DNA of 64,000 nt from Tilletiaria anomala UBC 951 (Eukaryota > Basidiomycota > Exobasidiomycetes > Georgefischeriales > Tilletiariaceae): NCBI RefSeq assembly GCF_000711695.1, contig NW_013547001.1, forward strand, positions 121,394-185,393, in the 5' to 3' direction. How positions within the stretch are numbered: position 1 is the first letter of the stretch; the number at the start of each line of letters is the position of its first letter. This document shows positions 55,279 to 64,000 of the stretch, piece after piece. Under the pieces are notes generated by a model. It did no database searches. It saw only the letters and a list, made by a program, of their open reading frames with translations, and was not told the origin of the DNA. A program made the translations under genes and the position numbers.

Positions 55279-57460
55279 CTAGGGCTCCAAGCGTTTCGGG
55301 TCTCTCGGGAACAGTGACGTCAGCCTTATGTTGCGTAAGCCAAGGTAGAGCATCACAACTCGCTCAAGGCCAATGCCACCTCCTGCATGTGGCGGTGCTC
55401 CTAATCTGAATGCGTCGAAATAGCCTTGCATCGCAGAGACAGGGATGCCGGCTTTCTCCATTCTCTTGGCGAGAAGATCAGGGTCGTGGACGCGTTGTGC
55501 ACCCGACAGGATCTCTTGGCCTCTCATAAAAAAGTCATAAGAGTTTGAATAGTTCTGGCAATAGTCAATTCCAGTAAAGTCAGTGACTGACACAGGCGCA
55601 ACAGGTCTAGATGGACAGCCAAAGTGTTCAATCTCACCGAGTCGGTAGGGTCGGGCATGGTGTAGAAAGGCCGTATGTCGAGAGGGAACTTGTCCAGCAT
55701 GAAAAAGTCGGTATTGTACTTTTCGCGAACAAGCTTTCCCAGCAGGCGCTCGGTCTCGGTGCTGTAAGCGCAATCGGCACAATAATTTAGAATTCCGTAA
55801 GAGGAATTAACCACATTCTCCGTACTCACTCCATGTCCTCAAGCTCTCCAATCTGGCTGCCAGCTTCTCTAAGCATCTTGATACCCTCTTTCCAGTTCAG
55901 GCGAACGGGCTGTGCCGGCACCAAGAACTCGGGAGTAGGATACTGGCGCTTCACAGTGTCGATCTCCTTCCGATAGCGCTTTGGTAGCTCGCGGAAGATG
56001 AAGGTGAAAAGCTCTGCCATGAGATCAAGGACTTCATGATAATGCTCGCTGAAGGCCATCTCAAGGTCCAAGCCGGTGAACTCGGTCATGTGCCTGGGGG
56101 TGTTCGAGTCCTCTGCTCTGAAGACGGGACCGATCTCGTAGACACGACCAAAGTCGGCCGCAATGGCCATCTGTTTTGCCAGCTGAGGGCTTTGAGCAAG
56201 GAAGGCCTGGCCCTTGAAGTAGGAAACCTTAAAGACGCTAGCCCCGCTTTCCGTAGCAGCACCTTGCAGTTTGGGAGAATGAATCTCGATAAAGTCTTTC
56301 GTGTCCAAAAATTCCCTGAAGAGCCGGCAGACACCGTGTGTCAGGCGGAAGATAGCCTGGTTTGTCGTAGTGCGCAGATCAAGCACCCTGTTGTCGAGCC
56401 TGGTGTCGAGACCGATGGAAGGCATCGGTTGCTCTGTACTCTGAGAGGCCTCGATTTCTGCTTCTGAACGAGTCGCGTCCTGTACAGAGAACTTCTGGTC
56501 TGCAGTGGGCACAACTGCGCCAAGGGAATGGATCTTGTGAATCTTCAATTCTGCGTCCTTAACAGAGATGACGGATGACTCGATTGGCTTTGCTGTTTTC
56601 GAAATGCTGGCCTCTAGGTTGAGGAGTGTTTCCACAGGTAGCGACGCAGTCCACTTGACCATCTTCCTGGAGACCTGATCAGGAGTCTCCGCCAAGACTG
56701 CCTGCACACAGTCGAAGCGGTTCCGGAGGACCAAAAATGCAAGTTTGGCTACAAGGTGAAGATACACTTTCAGTCATTGTTTGACAGCGAGCTGCACTTC
56801 CGGAGACCCACCAGAAGTAGAGCGGCAAAGCTGCAGGCGAGCCTGCACAAACACTCGTTCGCCATCACGCTCCGCTGAGATGGCTCCAAGAGGGGTGAAC
56901 TCAATTCCTGGGTGGAAAATTGCCGAACATCAGCGTATACACAGGCATAAAATCAAGCGCTACGAAGACGTCGAGCGTACCATGCCGTTCTTGAGATTGA
57001 TTCAGAGGCAATTGACCGTAATTTTGAGCGGCAAAGTCCTTTAGTTAGAAGAAAACGCGGCAAGAAAAAGCGAGACGTGTCAACATCAGTCAGGTGGTCT
57101 GGCGCTCCAAGCAAACTCGCAATGCGCACGCACCACTTCATTCTCCTTGGCTGCTTTTTCTGCAGCAATCTTTGCGGCCTTCTCTTCCTTGATACGCTGT
57201 TTCTCTGCTTTCTCTGCCCGCTTTTTCTTTTGCTTCTCAGTCAAGGGAGTACCATCCTCACTGAAGCGACAAAATCAGATGGGTTCATCGTCAGTCAGTG
57301 TGATCCATCTAGTATCTTCTTATGGCCATGCTTTTCCTCAAACGCACTTGAGCTCTTCTACCGGAGCAGCAGCAGCAGGACCGGCAGCGGCTGCGCCAGG
57401 AGGCGCGGTCTGCTGAGCCGCAGCTTGGATTGGGTTGTGATCGCCTGTCTGTTCCCCCAT
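55279..57460 (-). CDS. DPS1: aspartyl-tRNA synthetase, cytoplasmic
   Basis: Model: complement join 55279-55554, 55638-55761, 55830-56748, 56812-56907, 56981-57038, 57134-57260, 57348-57460; 570 residues. This class IIb enzyme charges cytosolic tRNA-Asp. The N-terminal extension has a lysine-rich helix ([14 protein letters not shown]), as in yeast Dps1, which aids tRNA binding. The anticodon-binding OB fold follows ([10 protein letters not shown] to [12 protein letters not shown]). The catalytic core has motif 2 with [19 protein letters not shown] and motif 3 with [15 protein letters not shown], plus [14 protein letters not shown] and [11 protein letters not shown] at the end. Six introns join in phase; joins were checked against the family order, for instance [16 protein letters not shown]. 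The absence of an organelle presequence and the eukaryote-type extension favour the cytosolic enzyme. Confidence 0.94.
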
Positions 57461-57959
57461 GCTGTCCCTCAAGCTTTTTGTTTTCCCGTGCCTCACGAAC
57501 TCTTTGAGAACTCTTGAGCGCCGTGCGTTGCTGCTACACCGCTTTTAGTGAGTCCTCAGGCTCCTTTGAGAAGGTGTGCATGGAACAGAAGGTGACTCAC
57601 AAGAAGTCCCCAGTTCAAAGAAAGAAAGGCTCGAAACCGATCGTTGCCGAGCATTGATGCGGGTTAACAACCCTACCTTTCTATTCCGGGCTAATTGTTG
57701 CACACTTGTGTGCGGCTTCGGAGTCAGTGTGACGTGTCGCGCGAGCTGATGTGACACGAAGTCACCATTGAACGAGACAGACGCATACTGAGGTTCCATC
57801 AGACAACCAGTCATCTGTATTAGGTACCAGACCAACCAAAATACCGAAGGCGGCATTGTCCTTCGATAGAGGTGGCCTCGTAACCCTGTCTTCTACACCG
57901 TGCTCGTGACCGGGCATAACGCGTGATCAGTCTGAAATCTGCGAATTTGGGTGGTCAAC
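57461..57959. promoter_or_regulatory. divergent promoter region, AspRS / aspartyl aminopeptidase
   Basis: About 500 bp separate the two start codons, which point away from each other. No distinct element was recognised. The short distance suggests a shared, bidirectional promoter. Confidence 0.3.
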
Positions 57960-60112
57960 ATGGTGAGCGGTATGCTCCCTTGCTTCACAACCGCAACACC
58001 TTTCTGATGGACGCTTGCTTCACCGCTGGTCCGTGCTGGTCTCTCAGACTGCGATAAGGCAACTATCTAACAGCACCGGCTCCATCCCGGCAGCTGCTAG
58101 TCGCTTCCTACGCTATGTGGACAAAAGTCCGACCCCGTTCCATGCTACTGCAGTGTCGGCCGACATGCTCGAGAAAGCCGGCTTTATCCGTCTGCAAGAA
58201 GCCGAATCTTGGCAAGATCTGATCGAGGCTGGAGGAAGATACTTGTATGTGCTGTGCTCAAATGCTTCGGGGTTCACTTATACGAGCTGTTTCAATTCCA
58301 TTCCCACCGCTGCAGCTTCACCCGGAACCAATCTGCGCTTGTTGCTTTCGCCGTTGGTCACCACTTTCGCCCCGGTGGAGGTGTTCACGTCGTCGGAGCA
58401 CATGTGATTCGAACAGCACTCCGCGGCGCCGTGAAGGACGAATAGAACGACGTGCTGACTTTCCCCTAACGCCCGGGCTCACTGACAGACCGACTCTCCA
58501 AATTTCCACATCAAGCCCATATCTAAGCGCGCCAAGGAAGGCTATATGCAATGCTGTGAGGTCACTTTGGACTATGAAATTTGTGCAAGCAGTTCTCATG
58601 TGTGCTCTGACCCTTTATAGCTGTCGAAACATATGGCGGGGGCCTCTGGTCAACATGGTTTGACCGCGATCTTTCAATCGCAGGTAGGGTCATCGTTGCG
58701 GACAGCCACGCGCAGACCTCTTTCACCTCCAAGTTAGTTCACATCAAAGAACCTCTTTTACGCATTCCTAACCTCGCTATTCATCTCAACCGTGGAGCCG
58801 GCGACAATTTCCAATTTAACGTCGAGGATAACACGTTGCCGATTCTCGGCCTGTCTGCCGCAGCCGAGCTCAACAAGGAGTCTGCAAACGCCTCCGATGA
58901 TGCCCACGTCAATCAGGGGGTTGGTACACCGACAATGACTTCGAAGCACCACCCTGTGTTGCTGCAGCTTCTCTCCAAAGAGCTCGGATGTGATGTCGAG
59001 CAGATCCAAGACTTCGAGCTCTCCTTGTATGACACACAACCGGCTGCCGTCGGCGGCGTCGACAACGCCTTCATCTTCTCTCCTCGTCTAGACAACCAAA
59101 GTGAGAGATCTTAGGTCATCAAACCCACTTATCTGCCGCATCATCTGACCATTCCGATTCCTCAGTGTCATGCTTCTGCGCGACGGAAGCGCTGATCGGT
59201 TCCCTCAAGAACCCTTCTGCTTTGCATAAATCCTCTTCCATTAGAGCTATTGCGCTTTTTGACAACGAGGAGGTCGGGTCCGTTTCCACACACGGTGCAG
59301 AAAGCAACATGCTGGCGAGCACCGTTCGCCGCCTTGTCTCAATTCCTGTGAAGGGCATTCGTCTGCATGGTGACGAGCATTTGGAGGCTACCGCGTACGA
59401 GCGCGCGATCGCTCAGTCATTTCTCATTAGTTCTGACATGGCGCATGGTAAGAATGCATTCACCAGCGTTGTTTTCCCCGACGAAAGCTTATCTACGGCT
59501 CTTTTTCAAACGGCCAGCATTCCACCCCAATTATCCCAGCTCCTACGAGAATGATCACAGGCCGGTGAGCTCGGATTGAGACTCGTGTGGGCTGGTCGCA
59601 CTCTTTCTGACAGACCCACTTTTGGAATCCTTACGTTTCCATGATCTTTCCGTGATGCAGAAACTTAATGGCGGGCCAGTTATCAAGACGAATGCTAAGC
59701 AAAGATATGCATCGACTGCGCCCACAACATTTCTTCTCAGACGACTGGCCAAAATTGCGAACGTGCCGCTCCAGGAATTCGAAGTCAGAAATGATATGCC
59801 TTGCGGAAGCACGATTGGGCCGATGATGTCGAAAGTACGTACCGCCTCACCTGTCGAAATGTGAACCGCACTCAAATCCCCTTCCTCGCTAGACTGGCAT
59901 CCGTACCGTGGACATCGGAAACCCTCAACTTGCAATGTGAGTACAGCACATATACGTGGATTCAACCGCACTGGCTCACGGGCCGCGTATTTTCTCACAG
60001 GCACTCCATCCGGGAGACCTGTGGCTCAGCTGATCCAGAGTACAAAATTCGCCTCTTCGAGGCTTTCTTCGAGCACTTTGAGACAGTCGATAAGGAGCTC
60101 AAAGTGGACTGA
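57960..60112 (+). CDS. aspartyl aminopeptidase, M18 family
   Basis: Model: join 57960-57962, 58048-58244, 58316-58403, 58489-58555, 58621-59100, 59166-59447, 59518-59564, 59661-59834, 59893-59936, 60001-60112; 497 residues. M18 peptidases remove N-terminal Asp or Glu and are di-zinc enzymes forming dodecamers; relatives include DNPEP and yeast Ape1/Ape4. Motifs: GAHTDSPNFHIKP (metal ligands His and Asp), VETYGGGLWSTWFDRDL, LFDNEEVGS (the catalytic and metal-bridging Glu pair), SSDMAHAFHPNY (ligand Asp and His nearby), MPCGSTIGP, and QLAMHSIRE with a late metal-binding His. The first exon is only the ATG: GTGAGC follows directly, and the join to 58048 gives MTAIRQLSNSTG in frame. An in-frame ATG is otherwise missing. 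A Ser/Asn-rich loop occurs around 240-260. Confidence 0.88.
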
Positions 60113-63100
60113 GCTTATTGCAGTCATTTGCCGAAATCTTTGCACATTGACCCGCATTAAAATCAGTATGTCTCTACCACCCTCTGACTAGCGGGAATAA
60201 TATCATGAAATGCCGGAAATCCATTGAACGTAACTCCGCGATAGAAAGTTATCCTTGCAGGCCACCACTGTGATCGCCACCCCGCAGGCAGTTGCGAGGA
60301 ACATGGGTCCTCAGTTCAAGAGGCTCACTATTGTGTACAGATTGATAGCAGTCCTCAGATTAAGGGACTGAAAGGCGTGGCGCACATGACCAGCTCATGT
60401 TTGCTGCCGTTGGCAATTGGAAGGAAATCCCTGCTGACGTCACAGTAAGACTGAAGTGCGTCAGCATGCGCAGCACCCTCAGCGTGTGCCCGCTGCTTAG
60501 TGGCGCGATTGCTCTGCTCCGAACCTGCGTGCTGTCCGCATTGATGTTGAAGATAGTTATCATCGTAGAGACTAGGGAGAGGGTGGACCGTGGCCAAACC
60601 CATCTCTTATTCCGTCATTGGCGCCAATTTGGCGACCAGAAGCTCTCATCACATTGTCGAATAAATAAGTGTTGATCAACCCATCATCGGACTCCAAACC
60701 GAACGGTTGAGAGCAATACATGCGGGGGTCTCATCTCTCGGCGTCAATAACTCTGGGTTGAAGAGGCGGCGGATGAGGCATCTCAAGCCATCAAGCTCCA
60801 TCCTTTGTGCCATAATCCTGATTAGGATATTCCGGATTCATACAGAGCCAGTCTTAACGAATTTCGCGGTCCTTCAAGATGGCTGATGTGTCCGCATGAT
60901 TGAGGTCGGGAGGTAGGGAGATGGAATGGTTCGACCAAAGCTTAGTAGCCGACGATGATGATTAAATAACGGGGGGTGAATCTTTCGCAAAAGACTTTTT
61001 TGGGTCAGTGATTAGGTGTTATCAGCCTTGTTCAACAAGCATAAAGTTACTTCTTGGTCGTTTCTGAAGAGCGGTTAGTGGACTAAAGTCCTCGCGTCTA
61101 CTGGCTTGAGCATTGGAACGAGCAATACATCAATAATGATTCTTCTCTTGCAGCTAACGCCTTGCAATTTCAGCAATTATGTCGTCTTAAGACTGTTCCT
61201 TGGGTGTAGCGTCAAAGATGATGATGCTTTGGTAAGACAGCGGATTGCAACTGAGAAGTCTTTTTGGTCACAGCTCGTAGGCTGTGCTAAAGCAAACCTG
61301 GACCACATCAGAGCCTTCTGGCCATTCTTGTTTAAGCCCTTCCAAGGCTGTGAATAAATGAGTTTGGTGAGCAAGAGCCACATGTATTCCCCCGCAGCCA
61401 GAGATCACCTCGCTGGAAAGCTCGCTGGTATTTGCCACAGGGCCAGTGTCGGTGCCCATGAAGAGATCTAAAGCATTTCACCCTTCGATCCTGTGGTTTA
61501 ACTTCCCACCGTTTGAGACTATTGAGAAACTCATGGTGGACGTGAACTCACCTCGTTAGCACCCTCTGCCAGGTTTGAAAAGGTTCGCCGCAACATTCAT
61601 GTACGGATCTTATGCTCGCCGTTTGGTCGACAAGACCGATGCTGCATTAGCTACCTTGAACGCACAAAGTTGAGGCCCTATTTGCAGCCGGAGTTCGCTT
61701 CGTGGGCAAGTGAGATAGGCTAGCATCACCGAATTCCTGGAACAGTGGCATGAGAGGTCAAGCCACAAGCTGCACCGGGGCGCCATAAGAGACACAGGCT
61801 ACACGCCCAACCAAGACTTCCCGATGGATCTCATGGCGACGCCCTCGGCCCACTTCGAAACAGAGAGGCTAGTCTGCATGCTTGCTTCGATTGTGGCAGT
61901 ACTACACATCTTGTACCCACATGCCTTCAACGCCAATATCGCCGGAAGGCACCTCAAGCATGAGCGGGTATAGGCAGGACATGCTAGGTCCAACCATGCG
62001 CTTGAGATTGTCGATGATGATATGCAGATGATGGGAATTGCCATTGACGATGTGCCTGTACATAATAAGATGGCGCGGGAGCAGGCAGAGCAGAATGAAA
62101 CAGCGTGAAGCCAGAAAGAGGGTTTGCTGAATCTCGGCCTGCATGCCTAATGGTACGTCTGCATCTGATGATTGATAACTGTGCCTGTGAAATTTTCATA
62201 TCTGCAACTACCGCTGCCGGAATTCATGCGAAGCTAACAGGACATCGCTTTGCAATGTGTCAAGCGACTGGTACATTAACGGGAGGGTATTAGGTGTTTG
62301 TGAGAGTCAGAGAACTGTATAGAGGGTTCATCTTACGGTAGCGAACGCACTTCTCCGTCACAAACTCTCTTTGCAAAAGGTGCAGGAAAGTGTTGGGGTG
62401 TGCTAGATACGAGCTTATGATGATTACTAAACCGCCCGTAGCAGCAGGTTGTTCACTCAGAAGAGCGACGGCAACACATGCACTTATGCTTCATACATGA
62501 ACGCAAAGCTAGCTGCTAAGAAGCCAAACGCTTTGCTGCATAGTGAGCTGCAACATGATTCTGCCGAGAACATGATTCAAGTCTAAACATCTGGATCTGC
62601 CATGCCGAATCTGAAGTAGAGACTGCAACGAGTGTATTCAGAGAGGTTAAAGTCGCCTGGAACACTCATGTTACGCTCGGGCATCAATCGCCGGATCGAA
62701 GCGCTCCTTGGTGGCATGAAACAAACAAAGCACTGGCGCACGCAGGCCGAGCATGGCCTCATCGATGAGTTTATGGATGGCGGCCTAGGTAAGGTAATAT
62801 CGAGATATGCCCAACGTCGGTGCAGTGTTCGCCGTTATATCTGGTCCCAACGCAAACTGGAGAACTTGTGTAACGGTGGGTAGCGGGGACTGAATCCTTG
62901 CATGGTAGGTAGCATGCTCTAGCCCTTCACACAGAAGCAGCGGCAGTGCGAGAATGTGAACCAATGGAGGAATGGAGACATGGCCAAGGCACGTCGAAGT
63001 ATTTCGAAGGAGCACAGCCTATAGAAAGCTCGCCAGGTGGCTTGCTAGCATCAGTCACTCCTCTCAAATTGGGTACTTGGCGCTCTTGTAAGGGTTGCTC

Positions 63101-63429
63101 CTCCTCGATTGGTGCATCAGTGCCTGCTGCTGTGCTGATCGCTTTCCTTCCTCGCTAATAAAGGAATGGCACATTATGACTTAAACAGGATGTTCTGACT
63201 TCTTGTTGCTCCCTACGGTACACGAACTCTGGGTGCTGTATGTTGGCTCCTTATATATCCATAAGGTGCTGGCTCACACGTGCAGCCTCTGAAGCTTGTT
63301 CCTTGCCTTCGAACATCCATGGCCCTTGATGGTGTTCTACGTGCGGCATTATCCTACTTATCAGCTCCCATATCCTCCGGTCCAACAGAGCCTTGCACAT
63401 ACACGAAAGCGATGACGCTGAAAAGTAGG
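60113..63429. other. gene-poor region next to retroelement relic
   Basis: About 3.3 kb where no frame shows recognisable protein content, in contrast with the dense genes to the left. Frames are short on both strands and base composition is more even. It may hold eroded transposon sequence, since the copia reverse transcriptase remnant starts at its right edge, but I cannot point to LTRs, a primer-binding site or integrase motifs in it. Confidence 0.4.
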
Positions 63430-63940
63430 AGACGGTGTTCAAGAGCGAGCTCGACAACCTCCAGGACAACAAAATATGGGTTCACGCAAAACTGCAATCG
63501 GGCAGACAAATTATGGGCGCCAAATGGGCGTTTATACAGCCGAACGTGCAGCAGTATAAAGCGAGTCTAGTTCCAGGGGCTTCTCGCAGACCCAAGGGGA
63601 AGGTTAATATGAGACATAGATCCATATCTCCCTGTTGACCAACCTCCACACAGTATTTGCTCTAGCCGCCATGAACAATCTGCATCTCCATCACCTAAAC
63701 GTCGAGACTGCTTCCCTTCATGGCGAGTGCGAGAAGTCTACCTCGAATTACGTGCCGTGGTGATGTGCCTGGTCGCCAAACATCTGCATTTGCACAAGAG
63801 TATTTACGAATTGCGAGACGCTGGCCAGAACTGGCATAGTATGCTCGATGTGACCCTTTGGCAGATCGGCCTCAGCAGTGGCGAAGGCGACCAAGTGCCT
63901 ACACATGGGCATAACCCATGACAACTTCACAGAGCCAGCG
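63430..63940 (+). mobile_element. Ty1/copia retrotransposon reverse transcriptase remnant
   Basis: Three pieces in three frames follow the order of the copia polymerase. The first is SELDNLQDNKIWVHAKLQSG then GAKWAFIQPN and QYKASLVPGASRRPKG (63435-63600). The second is LAAMNNLHLHHLNVETASLHGE (63660-63730, written here as its two halves LAAMNNLHLH and HLNVETASLHGE). The third is LHLHKSIYELRDAGQNWHSML (63780-63845, halves LHLHKSIYEL and RDAGQNWHSML). In the second piece the first catalytic aspartate of the usual MDV(K)TAFL motif is Asn. Frameshifts and stops separate the pieces, and no tyrosine-x-Asp-Asp box is seen before the window ends. It is a dead relic; LTRs lie outside the window or are gone. 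Confidence 0.75.
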
Positions 63941-64000
63941 TATTTCGGCGTTGCAATCGCAATCGAGCATCATCAGGAAACAGCTGTTTGACTTTGAAAC

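Noticed and set aside
1-64000. CRISPR arrays, prokaryotic operons, riboswitches
   Set aside because: Introns and protein content show eukaryotic nuclear DNA, and no regularly spaced repeats were seen.

Overview
This window is nuclear DNA from a fungus, most probably a basidiomycete and perhaps Ustilaginomycotina; that placement is inference from gene content and style. Evidence for a fungus: many short introns (mostly 50-100 nt) with GTRNGY-type donors, a Cdc7/SepH-type septation kinase, a Tgl2-like lipase family, Atg10, a SURF1/Shy1 protein, and a Ty1/copia relic. Genes are dense, on both strands, and are ordinary eukaryotic single genes rather than operons. Exon structures given here were built by hand from open frames, splice consensus and phase, and every joined model keeps frame.

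Layout. 1-2.4 kb: gene-poor, with a hairpin-like, MITE-like element near 0.8-1.2 kb. 2.4-16.7 kb: two related Tgl2-type lipases on the minus strand, a RING-CH membrane ubiquitin ligase, the 51-kDa FMN/NADH subunit of complex I, and SURF1 (complex IV assembly). 16.8-20.2 kb: a decayed stretch with two pseudogenes, an AKR7-type aldo-keto reductase and a metallo-beta-lactamase-fold hydrolase. 21-28 kb: a PSMG3-like proteasome assembly chaperone, a TMEM115-type Golgi membrane protein, a vacuolar/vesicular amino acid transporter, and Atg10. 28.5-41.3 kb: a TMEM184/OST-alpha family membrane protein, GPI18/PIG-V mannosyltransferase, a divergent beta-tubulin, the PLP homeostasis protein, an XRCC2-like recombinase, and an orphan TMD0-like five-helix membrane protein. 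42-47 kb: the large septation kinase. 47.6-57.5 kb: a tetraspan membrane protein, a BCL7-like chromatin protein, a GCFC-family splicing factor, a monoacylglycerol-lipase-like hydrolase, and cytosolic aspartyl-tRNA synthetase. 58-60.1 kb: aspartyl aminopeptidase. 60.1-64 kb: gene-poor, ending in a broken copia reverse transcriptase.

The genes do not form one pathway. Several are housekeeping (complex I, SURF1, AspRS, PLPHP, GPI18, M18 peptidase). I found no convincing undescribed multi-gene system. The most unusual items are the adjacent pseudogenes at 16.8-20.2 kb, the divergent beta-tubulin, the stand-alone TMD0-like protein, a fungal BCL7-like protein, and the imperfect inverted-repeat element at the left end.
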